From Melioribacteraceae bacterium (GTDB taxonomy: Bacteria; Bacteroidota; Ignavibacteria; Ignavibacteriales; Melioribacteraceae), in the NCBI GenBank assembly GCA_027030245.1, contig JALVFE010000038.1:62001-126000 (forward strand): a DNA stretch of 64,000 bases. The letters are read 5' to 3'. Positions 17,004 through 26,871 of this stretch are shown here, piece after piece (the stretch's first letter is position 1; every line of letters begins with the position of its first letter). Both the position numbers and the translations under genes were made by a program. Below the pieces are notes generated by a model. That model saw nothing but the letters and a program-made list of their open reading frames with translations, was not told the DNA's origin and did not search any database.

Positions 17004-18914
17004 TTAGAACGTTAACTTAAATCCACCGTAAAAACTTCTTCCCAACGTTCCGTAATAAAGTACTTCTTCATAATCCGTGTCGAGCAGATTATCGATTTTA
17101 CCGAATACGGTTAAATAATCGAGCGCTTTATATGAAACGGAAAAATTAGCCAATGTATATGACTTCAATTCCACTCTCTTCGCCGGCCAAGAGGAAAAAT
17201 CATTGTCGTATCTTTTGCCGTTCATGTTCACGGAAAGATTTAAATTTATTTTCCCTTCGTAATTATAATTTGCCACAAAAACCAATTTGTGCATTGGTCT
17301 TCTTATTAACTGGTCATCTTTATTTGGATTCGTATCGCTAACATCGTTTACTTTGTTGTAAGTGTATGTTGTATTAAACGAAAAACCATTTAAGTTTCTT
17401 AACGTTATTCCCGCTTCAATTCCCGATGATTCCGCTTTGTTAATATTCACTGGTTTATATGCCGCATCGAAACCAAGCATATCGGTCATTTTGAAGTTAA
17501 AATAAGTAATTCCGAACGATAAATTTTCCTTCAACAAAAATTGCTCGAATCCTATTTCCCAACCCGCGCTTTTTTCGGGTAGCAGATCCGGGTTTCCGTA
17601 AAGCGGATCGAACAAATTCATTATAGACGGGGCTTTGAATCCTGTTCCGTATGATGCTTTTAATTTCGTTCCGCTTTGACGGATGAAATAAGCCGGTGCA
17701 ATTCTATACGTAAAAACGGAACCGAATTTATTGTTTTTATCATAGCGGGCACCTACGGCGGCGAAGAAATTTCCGGATAAATTAATTTGATCTTGTAAAT
17801 AAACGCCAAATGTTCCGATACTTTCTTCGGGGAATTCGCTATTGTATGAACCGAAAGCATTTTCGGAAGAATATGACGAGGAAGCTTTATCGCTTCTGTA
17901 ATCGATTCCCAAAGTTACGATATTCGATTTTCCGATAACCAAATTATTCTGGAAATCAAGTGATAATCTGTTGCCGTCAAAATTACTTTCCGATTTAACT
18001 CCCGGATGAGCCGCATCTTCTTCGTCCTTGTTATTTCCCGAGAAAGTGAAATACGAAGCTCTAAGAGAGCTTTGTAATTTGCCGTCCATGAAACTTCCAT
18101 TGAATTTTCCGTTTACAAGTCTGGTTTGCGAATCGAATGTGTAATTCGGATCGTCGCCGTCTTTTTGCGGTTGATCGATGTCGCCGTTTGCGTTTATTTG
18201 TTTGTAAGTTAAATTGAAATCAAAATTTTGTGATAACTCATAACCGATTTTCGCAAAAACGGAATTGTTTGCGTAACCGTCTTTCTCGAAGTTTTCACCT
18301 TTTATTGCGGAAATACCTTCGGTTTGGATTCGCGAAAAATTAACGGCATAGTTGAATTTCTCTAAACTTCCCGCACTTGAAATCGATCCTTTATAAAAAC
18401 TGTGGGAACCGCCTTCGCCCGTAAGCGTAAATGAAGGTTTTCCTTTTCCTTTTTTAGTGATGATATTGATTACGCCTGCAATCGCTTCCGAACCGTATAG
18501 GGTACTTTGCGGACCGCGAACAATTTCTATCCGTTCAACATCCGAAGTTTGCAGATTGGAAAAATCGAATCCGTTGTTCGGCGATGCCGGATTGTTTATT
18601 TCAACTCCGTCTATCAATACCAAAACGAAATTTGAGTTAGCGCCGCGCATAAATACACTTGTTAATTTTCCCGGACCTCCTTGCTCAACAACCGCAAGTC
18701 CCGGTACTTCTCGTAAAACTTCCACAACGCTTGTAGCATGGCTGCGTTCAATTTCTTTTGCGGTAATGACCGTAACCGAACTTGCAATTTGGTAAACCGG
18801 TGTTTGGTATTTATTGGCTGTTACAACAATTTCGTCCAACTTGTGTGAAATTTGCTTTTGTTGTGCCAATAGTATTGTGGAAAAAAACAATATTATCGTA
18901 AATAACTTTTTCAT
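17004..18914 (-). CDS. btuB: TonB-dependent outer-membrane receptor, BtuB-like (cobalamin uptake)
   Basis: Outer-membrane barrel that imports a cobalamin-type ligand using TonB energy. A signal peptide is present (MKKLFTIILFFSTILLAQ). A TonB-box-like segment (LDEIVVTANKY) leads into the plug domain: VEVLREVPGLAVVEQGG, VLIDGVEINNPAS, VERIEIVRGPQSTLYGSEAIAGVINI. A 22-strand barrel follows to the terminal aromatic residue (FYGGFKLTF). The length (636) is typical of BtuB. The decisive evidence for the ligand is the cobalamin riboswitch directly upstream. AAGGAG lies about 8 nt before the ATG. The BtuFCD transport genes are not in the window. Confidence 0.9.
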   Translation of the reverse strand: MKKLFTIILFFSTILLAQQKQISHKLDEIVVTANKYQTPVYQIASSVTVITAKEIERSHATSVVEVLREVPGLAVVEQGGPGKLTSVFMRGANSNFVLVLIDGVEINNPASPNNGFDFSNLQTSDVERIEIVRGPQSTLYGSEAIAGVINIITKKGKGKPSFTLTGEGGSHSFYKGSISSAGSLEKFNYAVNFSRIQTEGISAIKGENFEKDGYANNSVFAKIGYELSQNFDFNLTYKQINANGDIDQPQKDGDDPNYTFDSQTRLVNGKFNGSFMDGKLQSSLRASYFTFSGNNKDEEDAAHPGVKSESNFDGNRLSLDFQNNLVIGKSNIVTLGIDYRSDKASSSYSSENAFGSYNSEFPEESIGTFGVYLQDQINLSGNFFAAVGARYDKNNKFGSVFTYRIAPAYFIRQSGTKLKASYGTGFKAPSIMNLFDPLYGNPDLLPEKSAGWEIGFEQFLLKENLSFGITYFNFKMTDMLGFDAAYKPVNINKAESSGIEAGITLRNLNGFSFNTTYTYNKVNDVSDTNPNKDDQLIRRPMHKLVFVANYNYEGKINLNLSVNMNGKRYDNDFSSWPAKRVELKSYTLANFSVSYKALDYLTVFGKIDNLLDTDYEEVLYYGTLGRSFYGGFKLTF

Positions 18915-19038
18915 AGAAGTTACTCCTTTTTTAGTTGTTAGTGAAAAGTCGTAACTCCGTGGGTGAAAATGTGATGAAGGATTGAATGGATGAAAGTCCG
19001 ATCAATCTTACCTCACCCGCGAAGGTAGATTATTAACC

Positions 19039-19180
19039 GTTTACGGTAGGTCTCCTGGCTTCGGACACCTTTCAACGCCTTCCCATCCCGAACGGACAGT
19101 GGCATAATGTTGAAAGGTTTTGTCCTTCACAGTTGCGGGGCAGCGCCGGAATCTAACCGGCTTCCCTTGCACCGTAAACT
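19039..19180 (-). promoter_or_regulatory. Cobalamin riboswitch
   Basis: Read on the minus strand, the element has the conserved B12-box core (GCCGG...GCGCTGCCCCGCAACTG near 19130-19160), GCCACTG in the middle and the 3' consensus GAAGCCAGGAGACC (near 19050-19064). The closing P1 stem is visible as GTTTACGGT (19180-19172) pairing with ACCGTAAAC (19047-19039). It lies about 125 bp upstream of the BtuB-like gene and should switch off receptor expression when adenosyl- or methyl-cobalamin is plentiful. I did not resolve the expression platform. Confidence 0.93.
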
Positions 19181-19446
19181 TTTCTTTCGAAATTTAGAAA
19201 AGAAATGGTTAGTAAACAAATATTGTTACACAAACAAATATTTTAATATTTAAAAATTAAGATTCATCTTTAATTATTGGAGCTAATCCTTTCAAAAAAA
19301 AACAGCGGTATCGTTAAATAATAGTTTTAGCCACATTAAAATCACCTATTATGTTACAAGATTTTTGGGACGGGGTTCTTATTTTTTACTTAAAAATTTT
19401 CCGCTGTTGTCTTTCGTTATAATTAGTTCGGAACCGTAATTATAAA

Positions 19447-20133
19447 ATGAATCCTACAAGAATAAAGTTGTTAGGTATAATCGGAATTTTGATTATTCTA
19501 CTTTGCTGCTCGGTTTTTAAAATCCCTCAAATAGAAGCCGATTTGTCGGCTAAAACCTTTGCTGCACTGAAAAATAACGGGATTAAAATTCCTGGAATCA
19601 AGATGAGCGGAAGGGATGTGGTTTTGGAAGGAATTGTTGAATCGGACAGAATAAGGAAAAAAGCGGAAGAAATTGCACGGAATGTTTACGGCGTAAACAG
19701 TGTTGTTAATAATTTGAAAGTTATTCACGCTCCAGCTAAAGTTAACAGAGAAAAACCGGAAACAATTAAAAAAATAGAGAAAACTCTTACGGACTTATCG
19801 AGTGAAAATATCGAATTTAAAACCGCAAGTTCCGAAATATTAAAGAAAAGTTACCCGGTATTAAATAAACTGGTTTCAACGCTCAAACAATATCCCGATG
19901 TGAAAATTGATATCGAGGGGCATACCGATTCGAAGGGAAATCCTGAATTTAATTTGAAACTAAGTCAACGCAGAGCCGATGCGGTAAAAAAATATTTAAT
20001 TGATCACGGAATTAACTCTAACAGATTATTTGCTAAGGGATTCGGAAGCTCTATGCCCATTGCGGATAACAACACTGCGGAAGGAAGAAAGAAAAACCGG
20101 CGTGTAGAATTTAAAATTCATGAGGAGAAATAA
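19447..20133 (+). CDS. BON-domain / OmpA-C-like envelope protein
   Basis: An N-terminal hydrophobic segment (LLGIIGILIILLCCSVF) serves as signal anchor or signal peptide. A BON-like domain follows at about 30-95 (VVLEGIVESDRIRKKAEEIA, GVNSVVNNLKV). The OmpA peptidoglycan-binding domain occupies about 115-226, with IDIEGHTDSKGN, LSQRRADAVKKYL and GRKKNRRVEF. The OmpA part should bind diaminopimelate in the wall. CC at 20-21 could include a lipobox cysteine, but its context is weak. The stop precedes the next gene by only 2 nt, so the two are co-transcribed. Confidence 0.85.
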   Translation: MNPTRIKLLGIIGILIILLCCSVFKIPQIEADLSAKTFAALKNNGIKIPGIKMSGRDVVLEGIVESDRIRKKAEEIARNVYGVNSVVNNLKVIHAPAKVNREKPETIKKIEKTLTDLSSENIEFKTASSEILKKSYPVLNKLVSTLKQYPDVKIDIEGHTDSKGNPEFNLKLSQRRADAVKKYLIDHGINSNRLFAKGFGSSMPIADNNTAEGRKKNRRVEFKIHEEK

Positions 20134-20135
20134 GT

Positions 20136-21353
20136 ATGGGTTACTTGTTATTGCAAATATTACTATGCTTAATACTGGCCGGAATACTCGGCTTTTTAAT
20201 CGGTTGGTTGTTAAAAATTTGGCCTAACAAAGATAAGTTAGAGACTTTTGACGGAAAAATAAGTTTTTTGGAAAAATCTGTCTCGGAGAGAAATCTAAAA
20301 ATTGATGAGGAAATTAACGAAATAAGAAAGAATCTTGACAAAACAAGCAGTTCGGTTTCTTCTTTTGAGGAAAAAATAGCATTGCTTGACGAATTAAACG
20401 GTAAATACGATTTATTAAATAAAAATTACGATTCAAAATTCGACGAGGTATTTAAAAAATTAAATTCCTTGGAAAATCAATTTGCCGAATTGAACGCCAA
20501 AGACATGGAAGGAATGATCGGCGGTCTCGGTTCGCAATTAGATGAATTAAAAAATCGATTCGCGGGTTTTAAAGAAAAAGATTTCGAAGGAATGCTTAGT
20601 GAACTTAGTAATAAAATTAATTCACTGGAAAATAAAATCCAGTCTTTGGTTTCAACCGATTATGTTGAAGGGAAATTCGGTGAAACAAATGAAAAATTAA
20701 ATTCGCTCGAATCCAAGTTTAACGGAATTTATGGCAAAGAAGAAGTCGATTCTAAATTCGGTGAATTAGTTGCCGTTATAGCCGGCGTTAAAGACGAGCT
20801 TGAAAACAGTAAAGCTTCCGTTGAGAAGTTGAGCGGGCAACTAAATGAATTTTACAGCAAACCCGAATCCGACGCTAAAAACGATTTGTTAAATGTTAAA
20901 TTGAAAGAAGTAGTTGATGCTATTGATTTTGAAAAATCCAAAATAGCGTCGTTGGAAGAAAAATTAAATGTTTATTACGAAAAACCTGAAGTAGATTCAA
21001 AGTTGGAAAATTATTTTGCTAAATGTAACGAGTTGGAAAACAAATTCAACAGGGAAATAGAAAAACGGGATAAGCTAATTTCCGAATTGGAAACAAAGAT
21101 TGAGGAGTTAAGCAAAAAAGAACCTGCAAAACCACGTATCGACGATCTGACCAAAATCTCGGGTATCGGAAAGGTGCTTGAAAAAATGCTGCACGAGCAA
21201 GGAATTTATTCATACGAACAAATTGCCAAACTTACCGAAGAAGAAGTTGACAGACTTGACGAATTCCTTAAATTCCATGACAGGATTAGAAGGGAAAAAT
21301 GGCGCGAACAAGCAAGGCAACTTCATTTGGAAAAATACGGTGAAGGGGTTTGA
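20136..21353 (+). CDS. Membrane-anchored coiled-coil protein with C-terminal helix-hairpin-helix domain
   Basis: One N-terminal membrane segment (residues 3-29, LLLQILLCLILAGILGFLIGWLL), then about 300 residues of heptad-rich coiled coil with loosely repeated LNSLE / SKFGE modules, then a C-terminal HhH module near 338-400 (IDDLTKISGIGKVLEKML, IYSYEQIAKLTEEEVDRL). The last domain resembles the small helix-hairpin-helix units fused to various bacterial proteins and often labelled flap-endonuclease-like; it binds DNA in other contexts, but binding is not shown here. It forms a tight operon with the BON-OmpA gene, suggesting an envelope role. The specific function is unknown. Confidence 0.75.
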   Translation: MGYLLLQILLCLILAGILGFLIGWLLKIWPNKDKLETFDGKISFLEKSVSERNLKIDEEINEIRKNLDKTSSSVSSFEEKIALLDELNGKYDLLNKNYDSKFDEVFKKLNSLENQFAELNAKDMEGMIGGLGSQLDELKNRFAGFKEKDFEGMLSELSNKINSLENKIQSLVSTDYVEGKFGETNEKLNSLESKFNGIYGKEEVDSKFGELVAVIAGVKDELENSKASVEKLSGQLNEFYSKPESDAKNDLLNVKLKEVVDAIDFEKSKIASLEEKLNVYYEKPEVDSKLENYFAKCNELENKFNREIEKRDKLISELETKIEELSKKEPAKPRIDDLTKISGIGKVLEKMLHEQGIYSYEQIAKLTEEEVDRLDEFLKFHDRIRREKWREQARQLHLEKYGEGV

Positions 21354-21386
21354 AGTGGGTATCTATCTCCCTAGTACCTAATAGTG

Positions 21387-21423
21387 GTGTCGCTCCGGTG
21401 CGCAAACGGAGCGGCACTTTATT
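21387..21423. terminator. Terminator between convergent genes
   Basis: GTGTCGCTCCG (21387-21397) pairs with CGGAGCGGCAC (21407-21417), one G-U pair, 9-nt loop, followed by TTTATTATT. It may serve both convergent transcripts. Confidence 0.75.
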
Positions 21424-21432
21424 ATTAAAATT

Positions 21433-24400
21433 TTAATCCTCGATTTTTTCTTTTTCTAATGCTTCGTAATATTTTCTGATTAATTCTTCGTAATCTTTAG
21501 CGTAACCTTCGTTGATAGCTTTAATTAATTCTTCGCGCAATAAATTCTTTTTTTCGTTCCCGTTAAAAATCAATTCGGGCGGAGATTTTAATTTGAATGA
21601 TTTTCCGGCGCGGGAAATACGCTTTTTCTCAAAATCCCTTTCATTTATTGAGCGTTGGGCATCCAACATTTTGGAAAGAATGTGTTTCTGTTTGTTAATT
21701 AATTCGTCATCTATTTTTTGAGTTTCCATGTTTGTAACAACTTCTTTCATCTCTTCAAGAATTTTTTCCAGGTTTGCAGTTAAGTTTTTTGATTTCCCGG
21801 ATTGTTCCGCTTCTTTGTTTAATTCTTCAAGGGATTTTTCAATCATCGCCTGCTGCCGGGCAAGTCTTTTTAGTTGAGCTTGCTGTTCCATCGTGAGGTT
21901 TCCGTTTTTAAGCATTTGGGTCATTTGATTGATTTGCATTTGCTGTTGTGAAAGCTGTTGCATTTGTTGCATTAACGACATCATTCCGCCGCCGCTGCCC
22001 CCGCTCATCATTTGTTGAATTGCGCCGTTCATTAAAGTTGCAGCTTTGTTGAGTTCTTGCATTGCGTTTTTCTGGTGGATGGAAGCAATTGTTCCGTTTC
22101 TGCTTTGCAATGCCGAAATTGCTTTTTGCATATTTGCTTTTGCGGAACCGAGCGCTCTTCCCATTTCGGGCGTAATTGCGAATGTTTTTTCGGAAAGCGC
22201 CGCCATTTGTTTTAACAATTTGTTTACGTCGTTTTGCAATTCGAATTGTTTTTCGGCAAATTTATCCAACGAAGGCGAAGTTGTTTGAGTTTGTTGCGTT
22301 TTGTTTTTTAATTTTTCTTCGTCTTTCGAGAGCGAAATTAAATCTCCGGTAATTCTCATCATTTCCGCAAGCGTTTGCATTTGGCTTTTCCTTTGAAGAT
22401 TGGATTTCATACGCTGCATTTCTACCGCCATGGCTTTCATATTTTGCGAAATCTTTTCTTGTTTTTGCATTGCATTCATCATTTCTTGCTGTTCCAAATC
22501 GGATTTTGCTCCTTCCGAAAGTTCTTGATTTTTTTGTTGTTGAAATTCCTTCATCATTTTTTCCATATCTTCGTTGGGCATATCATTAAATTCTTTCATC
22601 TTATCGCGGAGCTTTTGCATTTCTTTTTCAAATCGATTTAAATCTTTGGTTATGTCGTTTTGTTTTTTACTTAATTCGGGCGATTTGTTTTTCCCGTTTT
22701 TTTCGGTCTCTTGTTTCAGTTCGTTTTGTTTCTTGAGAATTTCTTCGGCGCGTTTCGTAAGTTCATCGACCTTTTGCTCAATTTGAATACGCTTGAGAAG
22801 CTTAAGGGTTCGCTCCAGACTTTTCTTAAACATTTCTTCGTTAAAAGAGAATTTCTCCAGAGATTTTTGCACATCGTTTCGCATCATTTTCTGAAGAGCT
22901 TCTTGCATTTTTGCGAGCGCTTTTCTCATCTCTTCGCTGTTCATTTCATCGAGTAACTTTTGTAATTCCATATATTTTTTCAGCGTTTCCTTGGAAAGCA
23001 AATTATTCTTGTTAAGCTCGTTTCCAGTGTTTTGTAATTTCTTTTTCAAATCGGAAATTTTGTTGTTCAACTTCTCGAATTTCTCAAGCGTTTTCTCAAG
23101 TTTGTTTTTTTCTTCCCAGTTAATTTGTTTTTCTTTTCGCTTAAGTTCGTTGTTTATTTGCCTAAGTTCTTCGTTCAGCTTTTCCGCTTCTTTTAAAGAT
23201 TCAACGAGTTGTTTTTCGACATTCATCTGTGTTTCTTCTGCTTCGGTGAAAAGTTCGTCCAATGTGGGAACACGTACGGTGAAAATTTTTGATTTGGCGG
23301 ATTTCGGACCGTTGATGTTATCGTTATCAAATATTTCGAAGTAATAAGAAACTATATCGTTTGCCGCCAAACGTAGAGGGAACAAATTCCACAGATAATA
23401 AACTTCGTCTTCCGGCAAAGTGTGGGAGACCGGAATTTCTATTTCGGAAAATTCCGCTTGAGGTTTTTTAACTTCGGAGCCGGAAAGTCTGTATTTCAAA
23501 TATAATTTCGAAAATCCGTAATCGTCTTTTACTTTTACCGCCAAAGGGAGATTATCGTCTTCGGGAAGTTTTACGTTTTTTCCCGGGAGAATTACATTAA
23601 TAATGGGAAATTCGTCCACAAGAGTTTTGATGGAATATTTAATCGGGTTTATGTTTTTGATTCCGTTCGTATCTGTAAGTGAAAAGAAGTATTCGTCGTT
23701 TTTCATCACATAAAATTTCCCGGCAGCGGAATGATGAGCTGTGGACAAATCGATTTTTTTACCGGATGAAAAAATTATTTCAGCCCGCTTGAGCGGTTGA
23801 GAAGCATTAAGCGAAACGTTAATTCTCGTTCCCGGCAAGGCGGTTATATTACCGTTATCTTTCACAATTTCTTTCGGTAGTTTGGAATAAGCCGGCGGAA
23901 TGATTTCCAGATTCAATTCGCTCAACAAAGGTCTGTTTATTACTTTAACATTAAAAACTTTACTTTTAATGTTTTGGGCTTCGGCAAAATACTCAAATGA
24001 ATTTTTTATGTTATTGATTTTAATTATGAATTTACCGTTGGAATCGGGTTTGATAATCTTTCCTGTAAATTCGGGCTCTTCAACCGTTCTTTTACGGAAG
24101 TAAATCATCTCGGGTGTTTTGCCTTTCGTTTCAATTACAATTTTAACGGATTCGTTTTTGGTAATAGAAGTATCGCCTGGCGTAACCACAAAAATAAATT
24201 CCGGCGGCGGGGTGAAATTTTTATCGTAATTTAAAATTCTATCGGCAGCGGATTTTAATCCGGGTACAAAGAAATAAATAAGAATGACCAATACCAATGA
24301 GGTTAAAGAAATTTTCAGATGGTTTTTCAAAGCGGAAAATTTGAAAAAGCTTTTAAAATCCGTATTACTCAGTTTTCCGTAAATCAATTCAACGGCGTTT

Positions 24401-24795
24401 TCTATTAATTCTTTGGAGAACAATTTGCTGTTTTCGTAATAAATTTGAAGTGTGTTCGAAAGTTCATCTTCCGGTTCAGGTAAAAATTTACCGAGTTCAC
24501 GCGCAAAGCGGGGCAAGTTTTCACGGCGTAATGGTTTGAAAATTTTGAAGAAAGGTATCAGCGCGAAATAGATAAAGGAAATCAAAATGATTGATACGGA
24601 AAACCAGAAGAGAATTGTTCTTACTGCAGAGGGAAATTGTCCTGCGTATTCAAGTAAGCTAACAGAGATAACAACAACAGTGGAAACGGTAAAAAACTTA
24701 AGAAATCCTTCTGCGGTTTCAAGAAACTTACGCCGTTTGTAAGCGCCTTTTAATTTCTGTTCTAATTGTTTTATATGTGTTTCCGTTGGGTTCAT
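21433..24795 (-). CDS. DUF4175-like membrane protein with long coiled coil
   Basis: A 1120-residue protein. Two membrane segments lie near residues 33-50 and 59-82, and a third near 160-178, followed by a beta-rich domain (Ig-like segments such as IVIETKGKTPEMIYFRKR). A very long charged coiled coil runs from about 520, rich in K, E, Q and M, with a Gly/Met/Gln-rich stretch near 930-960. The arrangement matches the DUF4175 family, which in Bacteroidota occurs with DUF4159, BatA-like and MoxR genes. It starts 5 bp after the stop of the DUF4159 gene, so the pair is an operon. The function is unknown; an envelope or stress role is suggested only by the usual family context. Confidence 0.8.
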   Translation of the reverse strand: MNPTETHIKQLEQKLKGAYKRRKFLETAEGFLKFFTVSTVVVISVSLLEYAGQFPSAVRTILFWFSVSIILISFIYFALIPFFKIFKPLRRENLPRFARELGKFLPEPEDELSNTLQIYYENSKLFSKELIENAVELIYGKLSNTDFKSFFKFSALKNHLKISLTSLVLVILIYFFVPGLKSAADRILNYDKNFTPPPEFIFVVTPGDTSITKNESVKIVIETKGKTPEMIYFRKRTVEEPEFTGKIIKPDSNGKFIIKINNIKNSFEYFAEAQNIKSKVFNVKVINRPLLSELNLEIIPPAYSKLPKEIVKDNGNITALPGTRINVSLNASQPLKRAEIIFSSGKKIDLSTAHHSAAGKFYVMKNDEYFFSLTDTNGIKNINPIKYSIKTLVDEFPIINVILPGKNVKLPEDDNLPLAVKVKDDYGFSKLYLKYRLSGSEVKKPQAEFSEIEIPVSHTLPEDEVYYLWNLFPLRLAANDIVSYYFEIFDNDNINGPKSAKSKIFTVRVPTLDELFTEAEETQMNVEKQLVESLKEAEKLNEELRQINNELKRKEKQINWEEKNKLEKTLEKFEKLNNKISDLKKKLQNTGNELNKNNLLSKETLKKYMELQKLLDEMNSEEMRKALAKMQEALQKMMRNDVQKSLEKFSFNEEMFKKSLERTLKLLKRIQIEQKVDELTKRAEEILKKQNELKQETEKNGKNKSPELSKKQNDITKDLNRFEKEMQKLRDKMKEFNDMPNEDMEKMMKEFQQQKNQELSEGAKSDLEQQEMMNAMQKQEKISQNMKAMAVEMQRMKSNLQRKSQMQTLAEMMRITGDLISLSKDEEKLKNKTQQTQTTSPSLDKFAEKQFELQNDVNKLLKQMAALSEKTFAITPEMGRALGSAKANMQKAISALQSRNGTIASIHQKNAMQELNKAATLMNGAIQQMMSGGSGGGMMSLMQQMQQLSQQQMQINQMTQMLKNGNLTMEQQAQLKRLARQQAMIEKSLEELNKEAEQSGKSKNLTANLEKILEEMKEVVTNMETQKIDDELINKQKHILSKMLDAQRSINERDFEKKRISRAGKSFKLKSPPELIFNGNEKKNLLREELIKAINEGYAKDYEELIRKYYEALEKEKIED

Positions 24796-24800
24796 TTTAA

Positions 24801-25472
24801 TTAATTGGAAAGTGCGTATAAAATTAAATTTGTTCCGAACTCCAATGCTTTCTGCCGTTTTTCCGGGGGATCTTTATGAACTTCGGGATCTGCCCACCCG
24901 TCGCTCGGGTTGCTTTCGTAAGTATAATAAACGGCAAGCCTTTTTCCTATAAAAATTCCGAACCCTTGAGGTGGTTTACCGTCGTGTTCGTGAATTTTCG
25001 GAGGTCCTTGTTCGAAGTTATATAAAATATGGTAAAGTTCATGATTAAAAGGTAACTCGACTAACGGATTATCCGGAAAAACTTTTTTGAGCTCGCGCCG
25101 TATGGATTTATCCAGACCGTAATCATCGTCGATGTATAAAAATCCGCCGTTTTCCAAATAAGTTCTCAGTCTTTGCACTTCTTCATCGCTAAATACAACG
25201 TTTCCGTGTCCGGTTAAAAAGAGAAACGGATAAGAAAAAATATCGTTTGATGAAATATCTACAAAAGTGTATTCCGGAAAAGTTGCAACGGTCGTATTTT
25301 CCGCAACGAATTTCAGCATATTTATTTCGGCGGAGGGGTCGTTATACCAATCGCCGCCACCCGAATATTTTAGTCGTGCAATTTGGAAATTACCGTTAGT
25401 ATTGGTTTGAGCTTTCAGCGGAATTAGAATAACGGTACATAAGATTATAACTTTTGATACAATTAATTTCAT
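24801..25472 (-). CDS. DUF4159 domain-containing secreted protein
   Basis: A 223-residue protein with a signal peptide (ending LIPLKAQ). The body has the DUF4159 pattern: FQIARLKYSGGGDWYNDPSA, FLFLTGHGNVVFSDEE, LRTYLENGGFLYIDDD, PLVELPFNHELYHILYNF. The domain resembles the ThuA/class I amidotransferase fold, but no obvious catalytic cysteine is seen. It is encoded directly upstream of the DUF4175-like gene. MoxR and BatA/vWA genes that commonly join this pair are absent here. Confidence 0.85.
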   Translation of the reverse strand: MKLIVSKVIILCTVILIPLKAQTNTNGNFQIARLKYSGGGDWYNDPSAEINMLKFVAENTTVATFPEYTFVDISSNDIFSYPFLFLTGHGNVVFSDEEVQRLRTYLENGGFLYIDDDYGLDKSIRRELKKVFPDNPLVELPFNHELYHILYNFEQGPPKIHEHDGKPPQGFGIFIGKRLAVYYTYESNPSDGWADPEVHKDPPEKRQKALEFGTNLILYALSN

Positions 25473-25531
25473 AATTTGGGAAATTGATTTTTTGTATTAA
25501 ACATTTTGAAAACATAAACGTTTCATCGGAA

Positions 25532-26665
25532 TTACTTCAAATTTACCCCGAAATTTTTTAATTGTTTTGCTAAACCGGAATTTTTTAACGGCAATCTAAC
25601 AATATAATTTTTTAATTCTCTTCTCAGCGGATAATTTTTTCTTAATTCGTCGAATTTTCTTGCGAAATCTATTTCGTTTAAGCCGCAATATTGTTTAAGT
25701 TCGTTGCTGTCGCGATTGATATCATAAACTTTGAGAAAAATTTTATTAAGGGAATTCTCAAGTGTTGGTTCTCCGGTAATTTCAATTTCGTTACCGGGAA
25801 CATCGGGCAGTTCGGGTTCCCACTCGGGTTTCATTCCCAAGAATTTACAAAAAGCGTCATAAATCATTTTTGTACCGTTTACCTTTCCTTCCAGGGAATA
25901 ACCGGCAATGTGCGGCGTACCGATATTTACTTTTTTAAGAAGTTCGGGCATTATCCGGGGTTCGTTTTCCCACACATCCAAAACCGTAAAAATTTGTTTT
26001 TCGTCGATGCTTTTCAATAATGATTTGTTATCGATTACCGGACCCCGGGAAGAGTTGATAAGCATTGCTTTGTTTTTCAGCTTTTTTAATTCGTTGTTTC
26101 CTATCAAGTGAAATGTTTTATCAATTCCGGAAAACGTTAAAGGTACGTGCAGAGTTACAATATCCGCTTCCAGAGCTTCACTGAGTGAAACAAAATTCTT
26201 TCCCCCGGTTTTTCTTTGTAGTGGCGGATCGTTAATTAAAGTTTTCATTCCCGTTGCTCTGCTCATACGCTCAACTTTCGAACCGATATTTCCTTTCCCG
26301 ATAATACCGATTGACAAATCTTTAAATCTTAAGTTTTGTGAAGTGATGTATTTTGTAATTGCCGAAAAAACATATTCGGCAACGCTTTGTGAATTACAGC
26401 CCGGTGCATATGCAAATGTAATTCCTTCTTTTTTCAAATAATCGATATCCACATGATCGGTTCCAATTGTTGCGGTTCCGACGAATTTTATATTTGTATT
26501 CTCAAGAAGTGTTCTGTTAATTTGTGTAACCGAACGGATAATTAGAGCGTCAAAATTTTTCAATTGAGAGTTTGTGAAATTTCTACCGTCGGCAAAAACG
26601 CATTCTCCAAACCGGGAAAAAGCTTGACGGGCATAAGCGATATTTTGATCGATTAAAATTTTCAT
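25532..26665 (-). CDS. pdxB: Erythronate-4-phosphate dehydrogenase
   Basis: Second step of the DXP-dependent pyridoxal phosphate pathway: oxidises 4-phosphoerythronate. It is a D-2-hydroxyacid dehydrogenase with an N-terminal catalytic half (MKILIDQNIAYARQAF, FVGTATIGTDHVD, APGCNSQSVAEYVF) and a Rossmann motif GKGNIGSKV at 123-131. Catalytic-region segments follow: INSSRGPVID, LDVWENEP and TPHIAGYSLEGK (active-site His). A C-terminal dimerisation domain completes the 377 residues, almost exactly the length of E. coli PdxB (378). The CNSQSVAEYV and SLEGK motifs separate PdxB from SerA and other relatives. Confidence 0.93.
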   Translation of the reverse strand: MKILIDQNIAYARQAFSRFGECVFADGRNFTNSQLKNFDALIIRSVTQINRTLLENTNIKFVGTATIGTDHVDIDYLKKEGITFAYAPGCNSQSVAEYVFSAITKYITSQNLRFKDLSIGIIGKGNIGSKVERMSRATGMKTLINDPPLQRKTGGKNFVSLSEALEADIVTLHVPLTFSGIDKTFHLIGNNELKKLKNKAMLINSSRGPVIDNKSLLKSIDEKQIFTVLDVWENEPRIMPELLKKVNIGTPHIAGYSLEGKVNGTKMIYDAFCKFLGMKPEWEPELPDVPGNEIEITGEPTLENSLNKIFLKVYDINRDSNELKQYCGLNEIDFARKFDELRKNYPLRRELKNYIVRLPLKNSGLAKQLKNFGVNLK

Positions 26666-26871
26666 TCAGTTAAACGTCTAAAAAATTACTTGAAATGGTC
26701 TTTGTAATATATTGAAAACAAAAGAGATACATTCATAAAAAATTTGTTATTAAAAAGAATATTTTATAATTTACAAACATTAATTTACGTGAAAAAAAGA
26801 TTAAACACTCAATAGAATTTAATTTAGTTCGATTATAAATAAAATTTTTACTCACAAAAACAACGACCGCC

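Noticed and set aside
22375-23344. Several antisense frames opposite the DUF4175 gene
   Set aside because: Phe/Leu/Ser-rich mirror translations of the Lys/Glu/Gln coiled coil; no independent start signals.
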